Shown here piece after piece: positions 45,641-57,112 of a stretch of 64,000 nucleotides of DNA. Under the pieces are notes generated by a model. That model saw only the letters and a list, made by a program, of their open reading frames with translations. It made no database searches and had not been told where the DNA came from. The DNA is taken from positions 125,201,309 through 125,265,308 of the forward strand of contig OX638368.1 in assembly GCA_951812925.1 (NCBI GenBank). The letters run 5' to 3'. Every line of letters begins with the position of its first letter. Within the stretch, counting starts at the first letter, position 1. The position numbers and the translations under genes were made by a program. The stretch comes from Calliopum simillimum. Taxonomy: Eukaryota; Arthropoda; Insecta; Diptera; Lauxaniidae.

Positions 45641-46299
45641 GAAAAGTCGCTGAAGAAAAACTCATCGTAGTCCATGAAAAGGAGTGATGGGGGAGTCAGA
45701 TAAATGCGTAGAACCTTCAAAGAACCTCATATTACACACTTAAATGATCTAGCCGTTGCAACTCCATAAAACATTTTAGGTACAGTCCACAGAGTGCCAA
45801 ATTCGTAAATTTAGGAAATGAAATTAGAGATTTTTTGTGATGATCCGGATTTTCTTTTTTGTATTAAAAAAACTAACATCTAAGTACACCAGTCTTCAGA
45901 AAATAGATCAAATTATCCATACCATAAGTTTCAGGAGGTAAGATTATTTAGTTTTAAAGGTACACTCATTTAAATTTTCACATATTTTAAAAGTTATTGT
46001 AAAAAATTACCATTTTCTGAATTCATCAAGTTTAAGTCGCGAAAACTCAAAAATGGTATTATTTCTTGGAATTCTGGTACTTGAAATATGTTATCTGGAT
46101 ATTTAACTTTAAATTGGTTCAAAAAAAAATATTACTTTTAATACAAAAATTTTCGGAGTTATGACCGGCTAGCGCTCTCTTATAGACCACTGTGCGACGC
46201 TCTAACCACTGAGCTGCTGTAGCACTTTCATTTCTATAGCTTATTGTTTAATTTAAATTATTTTTCAATAAAATTTTTTACAATCTCAATCAGTAATAA

Positions 46300-46850
46300 T
46301 TGAAATGTATTCTAAGCAAATATTGCAGAGCTCACTGGTATTTTATATAAAATTTATTCCTACAATGTTTCTTCAAATTGTTGAAATTGAACAAGCTGCA
46401 GCGAATCTAATACTTCAGCGCAAAATATTCAAATCTTAACCACTGAAACTGTGCAATATTCTTTTTTTTTTAATCGTATTCTTCCATATGAAACGATTTA
46501 AAATCATTTAATTACATAAATATATAACATTATAGTCTGTTTCCAACGAAGATTTATGAAGTGATTTAGCCGTAACTCAGCTCATTCATAATGCATTAAA
46601 TGTCGAATAATTCTGAAAATTGCCGTAAATCCCAAAATGAATCTGCGGTGGAAGCAGGCTATTGTTTTATTTTATTAAAAGTTTTCAGTAAATAAAATTT
46701 TTTTAAATATTCATTGATTTGAAAGAATTTAAGGGTTGAGTATTGAATATTTTGCACTTAAGTATTAGATTCGCTGTAGCTTCTTCAATTTCCACAATTT
46801 GAGGAAATTTTGTAGAGATCAATTTTATGATTTTTTAAAAGCTTTAATTT
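46300..46850. repeat. Foldback repeat D, full copy
   Basis: The left arm (about 46360-46500) contains AAGCTGCAGCGAATCTAATA. The right arm contains its inverse near 46763-46785 (TATTAGATTCGCTGTAGCTT). A half copy lies at 58345-58520. Loop sequence 46500-46690 is AT-rich. Confidence 0.65.
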
Positions 46851-47239
46851 TATGATGTGTTCTTGGTACCTTAGGATGGTAGAAACTGAGATAATGTGTA
46901 AGATACAACATCATTTAGAAACTTATAAAGAGTTCGAAAAAAAAGCATTTTTTTTTTCCTTACTAATTATTTCGGATAAGTTTTCAAAGTGATCGTTGTA
47001 AAGCGAACTTTTTTTTGTGATACTATCTAGTGAACATGCTATGACTTAGTTACCGAAAATTACACCAATAGAATAACTTAAAAAAATGAGTTAAAAACAA
47101 TTTTCTTTTAATTCTTTATTTCTTGCACATACATACATTTAAGCTCAGTAAATAATATACATACATCGAGTAGATTAAAATGCCATAAAAATAATTTATC
47201 TTGAGGGCTTATATAGTTACTTAAATACTAATAGTCCAA

Positions 47240-48680
47240 GAGCCAGCGCTTAAAAACAACTTTGCGTTTCTAAAAGCTGAATTTTTTACAGTTGGTTATA
47301 GTAATTGTGTACATCAATAATCTGTCGGTCAGTCAAGCGAACTGTAGAACAGGCGGCTGCTATATGGCCTCAAACATGTAAAATTTCGATTTTTTTGCAA
47401 TCAATTTCTAAAAGCTGAAACTTCTTATACACGTTATATAATGCATACAAATAACATTTTTGTCGGTCAGTCAGTTGAACGTTAGAACGGGGCTAGTCAG
47501 CACGCCCCAATATATGTGCAATAAATGAATCAAGTCAAAATTATTTCTAAAAGCTGAAATTTAGGGGTACTTTATTGTATATTAACCACAAATAAAGCAG
47601 TCAGTCAGCTATATTGTAGAACAATCTCCGTCAGCAAGCTCAACAAAGCAAAAAAAATGGTTACTAAAAGCTGAAAATTTTTTTAGGGCTAAAAAAAAAA
47701 AATGGTTTCTAAAAGCTGAAATTTTTATTAGGGGTACTTTATTGTATATTAACCACAAATAAATAAGTCAGTCAACTATATTGTAGAACAATCTTTGTCA
47801 GCAAGCTCAACAAAACAAACAAAAATGGTTTTTAAAAGCTGAAAATTTTTTTAGGGGTACTTGATTGTATATTAACCACAAATAATTCAGTCAGTCAACT
47901 ATATTGTAGAACAATCTCCGTCAGCAAGCTCAACAAAACTAAAAACAATGGTTTTTAAAAGCTGAAATTGTTTTTTGTTTTGTTGAGCTTGCTGACAAAG
48001 TTTTTTCTCCAATATAGTTGACTGACTGGATTATTTGTGGTTAATATACAATCAAGTACCCCTAAAATAAATTTCAGCTTTTAAAAACCATTGTTTTTTG
48101 TTTTGTTGAACTTGCTGACGGAGATTGTACTACAATATAGTTGACTGACTGAATTATTTGTGGTTTATATACAATAAAGTACCCCTAATAAAAATTTCAT
48201 CTTTTAGAAACCATTTTTTTTTTTAGCCCTAAAAAAATTTTCAGCTTTTAGTAACCATTTTTTTTGCTTTGTTGAGCTTGCTGACGGAGATTGTTCTACA
48301 ATATAGCTGACTGACTGATTTATTTGTGGTAAATATACAATAAAGTACCCCTAAAAAAATTTTCAGTTTTTAGAAATAATTTTGACTTGATTCATTTATT
48401 GCACATATATTGGGGCGTGCTGACTAGCCCCGTTCTAACGTTCAACTGACTGACCGACAAAAATGTTATTTGTATGCATTATATAACGTGTATAAGAAGT
48501 TTCAGCTTTTAGAAATTGTTTGCAGAAAAATCGAAATTTTACATGTTTGAGGCCATATAGCAGCCGCCTGTTCTACAGTTCGCTTGACTGACCGACAGAT
48601 TATTGATGTACACAATTACTATAACCAACTGTAAAAAATTCAGCTTTTAGAAACGCAAAGTTGTTTTTAGGCGCTGGCTC
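47240..48680. repeat. 1.44-kb near-perfect hairpin made of tandem units
   Basis: The arms (about 47240-47946 and 47970-48680) are inverted copies of each other over about 710 bp with only scattered differences. The loop is about 23 nt. Outer ends GAGCCAGCGC and GCGCTGGCTC pair. Each arm is a row of about six imperfect direct units of 110-150 bp. A unit carries TTTCTAAAAGCTGAAA, a TCAGTCA block and GTAGAAC, and in the inner units CGTCAGCAAGCTCAACAAA. A transcript from either strand would fold into a very long duplex. It has no coding potential. Confidence 0.9.
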
Positions 48681-49569
48681 TCCGGCTATAAGTACATACA
48701 TTACAAATTAGTACAATATATTTTTCCGACGTTTTTGAATCAAACTAAATTTAGTGTTTTCCTTTTTTGTAATTTTAATTGCTAAGTTATCATGTAATCA
48801 AATATTATAAAAAAAAAAACATATTATAAGGCACATACATACATATATCAACAAGTTTGGTTTTATTCCAACTTATACTTTGGGGGTATTTCATTTCCCA
48901 AAATATATAAATTTTTGTTTCACAGTTAATGACGATTTTTAAACTTTTACTACATATATTGCTAATTTCACTAGCATTTTATATCAAGAAAAAACAATCT
49001 ACATTTTGAACAAAAGTTTTTATATGTTACACATATGAATATTCTAAGATGTTGTTTCATATGTATTCGGTCTTGCTCATAGATAATGTAATATTGAAAA
49101 TCACGAAAATCAGGTTTTCGGAAATATTTTGCTAGTTTTTTTTTTTTCTACAAAATAGAAATTTAAGAAATACCAAAAAGATCATAGATTTTTTTTTTTT
49201 TTTTTCATATGACCACATTGTACTTGCGAAATATTAAAACATTACCTCAAATAACACTTGCATCACAGCATTTTGAAAACTTTAAATGTATGGGAGGTGC
49301 CACGACCTCTTGTCCAAATCAGCCAAATTTGTGATCAAAGCTCATTTTCGATCCTTAGTGTCTGAGTGAAATTTGGTTGGATTATCTCAAAAAACGTATT
49401 CAGTATAGCATTTTGAAACTTATGCTTATATTGACGGTACCACAACCTCTTGTCCGAATTCATCCAGTTTTTGCTTTGAGCTTGTACTTACTATTCTTAA
49501 TACATATTTATGTGTATTTTGGTTGCGTTATCGCGAATGATCTTAAAATAATGTTTTGAATATTTTTTT
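48681..49569. repeat. AT-rich DNA with a two-unit repeat
   Basis: At about 49270-49470 two diverged direct copies of ACGACCTCTTGTCCAAATCA / ACAACCTCTTGTCCGAATTC, each following a GTATAGCATTTTGAAA-like or ACAGCATTTTGAAAA block, precede dispersed repeat copy 2. No gene is seen in the rest. Confidence 0.45.
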
Positions 49570-49860
49570 TTTGGATATGCGGTAGGCGTGTCTGTTGACC
49601 TACTTGCTAACTTTGACGTTGGCGGCATTACATCAAGTTTCATTGAATTATCTTGCTTAGTTTGCCCGTGAAAAATATTTCCACGCACAGCCAGTCAGCC
49701 AGCCTGCCAGCCAGATGGACATCGCTATGTCAACTCAGGAGGTGACGCTGATTAAGAATATGTATATTTTGCCATACATGCTACGCCTCCTTCTATGCGT
49801 TACAAACGGAAGGACATAGAGAATATACCTGGTACAAAAAACTCAATTATTGTCAGATTT
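49570..49860 (-). repeat. Dispersed GTCCGTCTG/GGGTATA repeat, copy 2
   Basis: This copy contains CCAGATGGACATCGCTATGT (inverse of the ACATGGCTTT...GTCCGTCTG block), CTCAGGAGGTGACGCTGAT and ACGCCTCCTTCTATGCGTTA. The order is inverted compared with copy 1 at 3061-3240. Confidence 0.65.
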
Positions 49861-50284
49861 TTAGCTACAGAATTGTAGTATTTTAGCAATTTCGTCTGAA
49901 TCGGAAATGTTATTCTTGATATAACCTTTAGTGCGTTTTGGACTCAAAAATTTACTTTAAACAAAAATCATTGCAAAAAATTCATGTCCAGATACAGTGA
50001 AACTTCCATATAGCGAATACGCACGGGATCAGAAAAACAATTCGTTATATATAAAATTCTTAGTACAGAAATACATTTTTTTTTTATATTTATTTAATAA
50101 AAAAAATTGATTTTTAACTGAACTTTTAGTCATATATTTGCAAAGATCGATTTACAATAAATCTATCAATTCATTTAGTAACACATAATTATGACAAATT
50201 AATAAATAACACAAACAACAATTATGACATCAAGGTTTACGTATTAACACACAATCAAAACTGGCAAAAGTCGATTTCGCAGCC
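49861..50284. other. Unassigned AT-rich DNA
   Basis: No gene or clear repeat is visible here. Confidence 0.3.
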
Positions 50285-50370
50285 GGGCAAGGCTGGTGCA
50301 TTGGTCTAACGACTTGTTCTACCAACCGGGAGGTCCTTGGTTTAACTCCCACCCAGGCCAAAAACACAAA
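50285..50370 (+). repeat. tRNA-derived SINE head
   Basis: GGCTGGTGCATTGGTCTAAC looks like an A box, and CCTTGGTTTAACTCCCACCC a B box. The 3' CCCAGGCC pairs partly with 5' GGCAAGG, as in an acceptor stem. Mismatches in the stem and B box rule out a normal tRNA. AT-rich sequence follows. Confidence 0.5.
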
Positions 50371-51129
50371 AGTTTTTCAACTTGCAATTTTTCAATTATA
50401 ATTAATTTAGTAATAAATATAATTATAATTACAACAAAAATAGTCTGATGAGTCTTTGTGGCGAAAGACGTATAAATATATACAAATATTGTATTATCTT
50501 AACAAGAAATTAACATTAAATAATTTTCCATAAAAAAGTAAAGTGCATATATCACGTACAACTAAGGGGCCTTCAAAATTTGTTAGTTAGGTTACTCCTT
50601 TGACTTTGAATATCGGCAAATCAAAAAGTTTTTGGTATATTTAAATTCCATTTCTAGACACTTTGGAGAAAATATTGACGTTGTATTGGAAGTAAGTACT
50701 TTTGTTTTCAAAAAATATTTTTACCTTCCAGAAACACAAATCAGGAGTTTTAACTTACTGAACTAACATTGTACAAGTGACCGTCCATTTGAAATGGGCC
50801 TAATATTCCATTTCATCCAAATTTCAATCATAAATTAAACTTTTCGATTATATATTAATATATTAAATATATCGACGGTTATTTGAAAGTTAAAATTTTG
50901 TTTTTTTATTTGAAATAGTACGGTAATATGAAGTTCCTTTCAAATGGTCATAAATATATAAAGAATTACATATATATGTATACTTAAGCAATATTAGTCC
51001 AATCAGTAGAGATTTTAACAGTTTATATTTTACATATCGATAAAAGAAAAGGCATTCGATCTACTGATTGAACTTCATTTGACGCCATACAAAAAATTTT
51101 ATATTTAAAATAAATATATCTTCTAAAAG
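50371..51129. other. Unassigned AT-rich DNA
   Basis: I see no gene and no repeat with a clear partner here. Confidence 0.35.
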
Positions 51130-51485
51130 ATTAGTGATGAGAAAAATTAGTCTTGATCTTGAGTCTTGGTAATTTTTTGAGGCCAGGACTGCTATGGTCT
51201 TGGTCACGATGATCATCAAGACCAAGACTGCTTTTCAATCTTGGTAATTTATGGTTAATGGATGTGTCATACCTCTGTCAAGCATAAAATCATATGTCAA
51301 TTCGAAATTTGGTATCTTAAAAACCTAACTGTTTTGGAAAAATAAGGTCTGGAAATATAGAATACCCAACAATCTTTAGAAATTTTTTCAAGACCAAGAC
51401 CGAGACCAAGACTCGATATCAAAACCAAGACCAAGACTCAAAATCAAGACAGGTATCGTTCTGCTCTTGGTTTCTCATTACTTCA
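51130..51485. mobile_element. CTTGGT-repeat MITE, compact copy
   Basis: The ends read AGTGATGAGAAA (51131) and the inverse TTTCTCATTACT (about 51471). The arms are runs of the hexamer CTTGGT/ACCAAG with changes: AGTCTTGATCTTGAGTCTTG on the left and CAAGACCAAGACCGAGACC on the right. Inner blocks (TTTTCAATCTTGGTAATTTA, TAAAATCATATGTCAATTC) match 16170-16270 and 56280-56370 in inverted orientation. About 345 bp, noncoding. Confidence 0.7.
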
Positions 51486-53347
51486 GAAGATTATGATGAA
51501 ACATCTAAATCACTATGGATATTGACTAATTGAATTTGAATTTGCGATCAATTCATGGGAGTAGTTGATTTGTAACTTTCCGTTCACTCAAAACAGCCTG
51601 AAATTAAAGAATTTTCACTTGTTAGATTTTGTTCCAAAATTTTAAAATTTATTATGCTTTTTAGTAAAAAATTAATGACGTTGAATTTAATATTCTTGGA
51701 CCACATTTTAGTGATTTGACAGATGAAAACAGTTTGTTAGTAAAAAATATCTCCGCGGTGGCGTTTTTGAGCGACATCATCCATTATGATATTGTCATCG
51801 ATGATTCATCGAGAAAATAACACGAACATAAAGCTCTCTAAATGAAATTTTCCGAAATGATTTCTCCATCGATGATTTATAATGTGCATGTCAGGAAGTT
51901 AGTGTTCTTTGCCGGATAATGTAGTTTTAATGTCTCTGAACTTCTAAAATGTTCCGAATCGGTGAAATTGTCTGTTAATAGTCGATAACAAGTGTATGGC
52001 TGCATGGCATTGTCTGTTACATGTCGCCATCAAAGAGTAAAAGTCATGGATACAGCCGATTGTTATTTTTGCTGTCAGTTTGTCAAGCGAATTGAAATAA
52101 ATAAATAAAACATTTCGTGTTCTCTTAAAAAATGTGATTAATTTTAATTAAAAGGATACATTTTAAGTATAACTGTTTAATAATAAACACGACCCAGACT
52201 AACCGTTTTGAGGTGAGTTAATATGTCCATGAGAGAAGGCTTTAAATAGAGTTATTACTAAATCTGAATTTTATCTTTTCAATAGATTTCTGTCTTCGAC
52301 CTACTCATAAAGAATATCACAGAAAATTTTGGTATTGGATAAGGGTATTTTCAAGTTTGATGCGGTTTGTTTCACTATGAAAACATTAATAATGCATTAT
52401 CTAATAGAATAATTGCCATCGGCTGGCTGACCTACGTCATAGTATCGAATCTGAGTTTTTGAGTGTTCTTCCAATAGAAGATATGAACTTTTATTATAGT
52501 CAAATCTTGAGAGGTGAGCTTTCGTTAGAAATCGGGTGGTAAAAGTCGATAAAATTAGTTTTTTGCAAACGTTATTTGTAAAAAAAAATTGTTGGTTCAC
52601 AATTTTGAAGCTAGGATAATTTCTTATAGAAAACTCTGTCCGACCGAACTTCATAATTTTTTTATAGCTAATTTTATAATCATAAAATTGTGGACCAAAA
52701 CTTTTGTTACACACAACACTTAGCGAGATATTTGCACAAAACAGATTTTTTCGACCTTTAGCACCTAATACCTCACCAAGGCTCAATTTGACTAGAACAC
52801 AAGTTATACAAGAATAACACCCACAAAAAAATTAAGCTTTGATATTATGACATATTTAATAATATGTACTTAGTTATTTTCATTTGTTTATAAGTATTTT
52901 TTAAGTTGTTAGTGTCATGTTTCAAAATATTGTTTATTTAATTAATGTAAACTTAAATATATTAATTAATTAATTTAAATAAAAATACCGACAAAACCAA
53001 AAAAAAAAACAATTTTTCTAAATTTATGCTGACAAAATCATTGGTGAAAACTCGTTGACATTTTCCTCTACAACTCACTCGGAAGTATACGCATTAGTGA
53101 CTTATTCATGAGGGAATCGAACTGATATTGTCTGCTACGTGTCGCTAGTACACTGACGACTCAGTGAAATTATCAGCATAAGTCATCAGTGATTTTTTGG
53201 ACATTTGTTCTAAAAGTTCATGCATGAAGTCAAACAAATGTCTCCGTTCCTATGATCCAATTTTGTCTCTATTTGTCATCGATGAATCGTCGTGCCGTTC
53301 GCCACCGGGTCCTATCCTTACAAATACATTTAAAACGATTGAAAGTG
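51486..53347. other. Mostly unassigned DNA with ATCGATGA motifs
   Basis: No gene is visible. GTCATCGATGATTCATCGAG (about 51796) and GTCATCGATGAATCGTCGTG (about 53275) are similar, so part may be a diverged direct duplication. A block at 52690-52760 with TTAGCGAGATATTTGCAC belongs to the ATATCTC repeat group. The downstream side may include the 3' untranslated region of the receptor gene. Confidence 0.35.
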
Positions 53348-53835
53348 CTACGCATGTACCTGTACCTGTAGTGTTGAGTGCTTTGATTGCAATTCCGAAT
53401 CGCTGGTATCACGTTGGGTACTTGATGTTAAGGTAGGATTTCGGCGTAACCGCCTGGACTCCTGTTGTCTACGTGAGTTAATTGAGCCTTTTGATTGTTT
53501 ACGAAAAAGTATAGTCTGAAAGAGAAATCAAATTATTTGAAAACTCCATATGTGTATATATCGTAATAATAATTTGAAAATAAATATTTATTTTTTAAAT
53601 GTCACATATATTTACGTTATACCACCTACCTTGAAAGCTTCGCGAAATTTGTTGCTCATAATATTGTACAGCAACGGATTGATGCATGTCGAAAGGTAAT
53701 AAAGGACTCCTGATACATATGTCATTACAGTGTAAATAACCTGATGATGACTTTGATCTGTGTGTCCATAAACAGCAATTAAACGCTGTGCATGAAAGGG
53801 TGCCCAGCATAAGAAAAAACCAATTACAACAGCCA
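53348..53835 (-). CDS. Neuropeptide GPCR (neuromedin-U/pyrokinin/CAPA type), last two exons
   Basis: The upstream exon (53630-53835, 206 nt) follows a good acceptor (CTTCCTCTATTTAG). It encodes TM6 with the FxxCWAPFH motif (GFFLCWAPFHAQRL), an extracellular loop, TM7 (YYLSTCINPLLYN, the NPxxY equivalent) and helix 8 (KFREAFK). It ends at a GTAGGT donor. A 114-nt intron (53516-53629, acceptor TTTCTCTTTCAG) leads to the last exon (53348-53515): 55 residues, basic and Ser/Thr-rich, starting TILFRKQSKG and ending STLQVQVHA before TAG. Phases fit exactly. Earlier exons lie at higher coordinates or outside the window and were not found. The receptor couples a peptide hormone to G proteins at the plasma membrane. 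The subfamily call rests on TM6-TM7 wording and is inference. Confidence 0.85.
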
Positions 53836-55484
53836 CTAAATAGAGGAAGAAAGGGAAAGTTGATAAGAAGAATTTTAGCAAAATAAAGAAAAATTCTACG
53901 AATAAAAACCCTTGTATATAACGTTCGTAAGATCATAAGGATACTTACAAGCATACTCTCGTTACATAAGGCAAAATTGCAAAAATAGAATTAAATCAAT
54001 AAATTCACGATACCAAACGCAATTTGCGTTTTTGGCAATCGCGTTGAAAGAATATTGCACAATCCTTATTGAGGCTCATAAAGGATAAATAAAACGACGA
54101 CTGCTGATAGATAACATGTAACTATTTGTGCATATGTTTGATATTAATTATAAATGTGTGGGTACCATTTAGTATAACTACAATAATATATTGTTTATGT
54201 TACTAATGGATATTGACTATGATGAAGCCAGAATTTAAAAAAAAAAACTTCTCCCATTGGATCATTACTTTCTTTCGCCCATTAAAGTTAAAGTATCGGA
54301 AATCCATGTAAAGGACTACACTAAATTTGTATGTAGACGAAAGAAAGTAATGCTCCAATGAGAAAGGTTAAAGGTATGGTTTAAGCAGGAAGCTAAGTGC
54401 TATTCGATGCCGTTGGCAAAAGTGAATTACATTACTTCCTGTATGTAAGCCAGATGTCTGATAAAAGCGTTTTCTGCATTTTAAATCAAAGATAATTCGG
54501 ATCTCAGACTTGATAGGAAAAAAACTGTTGGCAGATTCGAAATCAGCGACCCCGAGTTAGTCAAAAAAAGTTATCGAGATCATATTCAGATTTTTTGCGT
54601 TGCACAGTGTAATAAGTTAGTATTTGTAACATTTCGGAAACTACTAAGTATTTCTAATAAGAAAATCATAACTCTTTTACCTTTGGGGCTGTTCCCGAGA
54701 CAATCGAAAATTCAGATTTTTGAGGTTATATTTAATATTTGGAAAACGCATTTTTATTTTAGTATAAGCCAATGGCGCCTATAAATATTAACATAGCATT
54801 GTGTTGGCTTAGAGAAAAGTAAGAGTAAAAATTTATTGAAAAATTTCATTAATTTTTACTGGTTTTTTCAGTAACTGTACGCCCGCACAGTGCGAAATTT
54901 TCAGAGTCTAGCGGAACTTAATTCATATCTCAGCACATATAGCAGTTATAGTTATGAAACTTAATACTTGGATATATATTTAATTGGCAAAACACCATGC
55001 AAAAATTAAGGGGAATCAGACAAGGGGTTATTATACCCCCCATATAAGGAAATGCTTAAAACGTTGTATTTCTGCTCCCATACCAGATATCGCTATGAAA
55101 CTTGATAGATATAACAATTTTCTTATCAAAACACCATAAAAAATTAAGGGGGTAACCAAAGGGGTATTTGCTGTTTCTTGCATTTTTATTCAGAAGTGCT
55201 TCTAAATTTCGAGAGGATTCCCTCTATCTTTTTTGTATATTATAAACTAGCGTACGAATAGTTACCTTAAAACTATAGAGAGTGTCAGATGTTAGTGTTG
55301 GTGAGCCTATTTTTTCCAAAACAAAACCAACGATGGCGTCCGAAGTAGGTTTTTCATGAAATTTCGGTGTTATATGAAATTTCCAAAGACATTCTGGAAA
55401 AGGTTTAGTTTAAAAGAGGATCGCAAAATACCGCAGAAGATGTTTTGTGTTTCCAGTAGAGGATAAACCTACCTCTTAAATTTT
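53836..55484. other. Receptor intron and unassigned DNA
   Basis: This lies upstream (minus strand) of the receptor exon and is presumably its intron. I see no further exon. The phrase CGCCCGCACAGTG (about 54891) and the 54860 block repeat 44340-44415. Near 54255-54355 a short inverted repeat (CCCATTGGATCATTACTTTC and GAAAGTAATGCTCCAATGAG) encloses about 60 nt. Confidence 0.45.
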
Positions 55485-57112
55485 TTAAGTTTCAGAATCT
55501 GCTTTTAACGAATCCTATTTGATCCCGTTTAAAAGTTATACGAAAAATACCTTTTAATAAGTATTTTAATGAATTCTTCAATTAAAAATATGTTGCTACA
55601 TACATAAAGTTGCATAAGGTTACGAAGCTTCTGGGAGGTGATAGAGGAAGCCTAGGCTAACAAAAAATTGCACTCGGAGGAGGGGTCTAAAATGTACCCC
55701 TAAGGAGTTGTAGGGTTAAAAAATTTTCTTGGATCACCCTAACATTTTAGGGAAAACATTTCTATGGCAAAGTTTTAGCTAATTGTAAGAGCTTTCAAAT
55801 AGTATATTTGGTTTTAAGGTTTAAAAGGATTTCGCAAAGTTCTGGACCTTTGAAACTGATATTTTAATTTTGTTCCCCATTTTTTGACTTTGGCGGTCAT
55901 TTTAGTATGAAAAAGGTCCTATTAATAAAGTCTTTTGTAATTGTTTTTGAAATCTCCGTTAAATTTTCTTTAATCCGATGTCACATTTGTTATACCAATT
56001 TTTTTGACAACGGTTAGAAAACAATACTTTAATAATTTTTTTAAAAATTTTCGTTAAATTTCCTTTAATCCGATAGTACATTTGTCATACCATTAACATA
56101 CCATTGATTGCTTGTCTTGGTCTTGGTCTTGTTCTTGCACATTGTTTCTTGGTCTTGGTCTTGATCTTGCTCATTAACTCTTGGTCTCGGTCTTGGTCTT
56201 GGTTTTGTAAAAATTTTCAGAGATATTAAGTATTCAAAATTTCGAAACTATATTTTTCCAAAGCCGCTGAGTTTTTAAGATGCCAAAATACAAATTGAGA
56301 GATGCTTTATCTTCAAAACGGGAGTGAAACAACTTTTAACTATAAATTACTAAGACTGAAAAGCAGCCGTGGTCTTAACGATTATCGTGAGCAAGACCAA
56401 GACTAAGATCATAGCAATCTTGGTCTTGGCCTTACAGAAATATCAGCGTCTTAGTCTTGGTCTCGCAAAATTACCAAGACCAAGAACAAGACTCAAGACC
56501 AAGACTAATTTTGCTATGATGTGCGTGCTGCTCTTTATCAACTGGAGCCTTCAAACGGAAAAGTTTTTTTTTTTTTTTGACCTCAATAAAAAAAACTGGT
56601 ATGACAAATGTACTATCGGATTAAAGGAAATTGAACATTAATTTTTAAAAAAATTATAAAAGGATATTTTAATGGGACCATTTTCATACTAAAATGGCCA
56701 CCAACGTCAAAAAATGGGGGAAAAAAATTAAAATATCAATTTTAAAGGTCCAGAACTTTGCGAAATCCTATTAAATCCTATAAACAATATACACTATCTG
56801 AAAGCTCTTATAATTAGCTAAAACTTTGCTATAAAAATGTTTTCCCAAAAACGTCAGGGTGTTACAAGAAAATCAGATTTAACCCTGTAACTCCTCAGGG
56901 GTACATTTTAGACCCCTCTCCGAGTGAAATTTTTTGTTAGCCTAGGCTTCCTCTAAGACCTCCCAGAAGCTTCGTAACCTTATGCAATTTTATGTAAGTA
57001 CCAACATATTTTTAATTGAAGAATTCATTAAAATACTTATAAAAAAGGTATTTTTAGTATAACTTTTAAACGGGATCAAATAGGATTTCGTTAAAAACAG
57101 ATTCTGAATAAG
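55485..57112. repeat. Foldback element with 550-600-bp arms, MITE in the loop
   Basis: The left arm (about 55485-56100) and right arm (about 56575-57112) are inverted copies. AGCTTCTGGGAGGT pairs with ACCTCCCAGAAGCT, GAGGAAGCCTAGGCTAAC with GTTAGCCTAGGCTTCCTC, and TTTTTTGACTTTGGCGGTCA with TGGCCACCAACGTCAAAAAA in diverged form. The loop carries a CTTGGT MITE (56113-56515) next to GGAGCCTTCAAAC, which is shared with the relative at 1850-2515. No target duplication was identified. Confidence 0.8.
56113..56515. mobile_element. CTTGGT-repeat MITE, third copy
   Basis: The left side is CTTGTCTTGGTCTTGGTCTT and the right side the inverse, ACCAAGACCAAGAACAAGAC and following. Both ends are therefore made of a hexamer microsatellite in inverted orientation. 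Inner blocks AAGTATTCAAAATTTC and ACTAAGACTGAAAAGCAG match the other two copies. An open frame reads through the right half but is only the hexamer repeat translated. Confidence 0.65.

Larger units (their letters stand above)
44498..46194. mobile_element. Transib-like non-autonomous element, 5-bp target duplication
   Basis: The left end is CACTGTGGTCTAGAATG and the right end, on the other strand, CACAGTGGTCTATAAGA. The inverted repeats continue for about 39 bp to CTAGCYGGTCATAACTC. Both sides are flanked by the exact 5-mer CGACG (44493-44497 and 46195-46199). CACWGTG ends with a GC-rich 5-bp duplication are features of Transib elements, the relatives of RAG1. Chapaev elements also begin CACT but normally duplicate 4 bp. 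No transposase is present. The body is filled by two minisatellite arrays. Confidence 0.7.
44455..46240 (-). repeat. tRNA-like sequence split by the 44498-46194 element
   Basis: On the minus strand, CAGCTCAGTGGTTAGAGCG (46196-46214, A-box-like) joins across the inserted element to CGTCGCTTAGAAACAC and GGTCTTAACTTCGACACC (44461-44478, B-box-like). Joined, they look like a tRNA-derived SINE head. It has decayed and would not make a normal tRNA. Confidence 0.55.

Noticed and set aside
50285..50370. Functional tRNA gene
   Set aside because: The B box is degenerate (GGTTTAACTCC) and the acceptor stem has two mismatches.
53197..53436. Plus-strand open frame of 79 residues
   Set aside because: It is the shadow of the receptor's last exon on the minus strand.
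53595..53954. Second minus-strand open frame of 119 residues over the receptor exon
   Set aside because: It reads the receptor exon out of frame. Transmembrane motifs are in the other frame.
56369..56641. 90-residue plus-strand open frame
   Set aside because: It is a translation of the CTTGGT/ACCAAG repeat and poly(T), not a gene.
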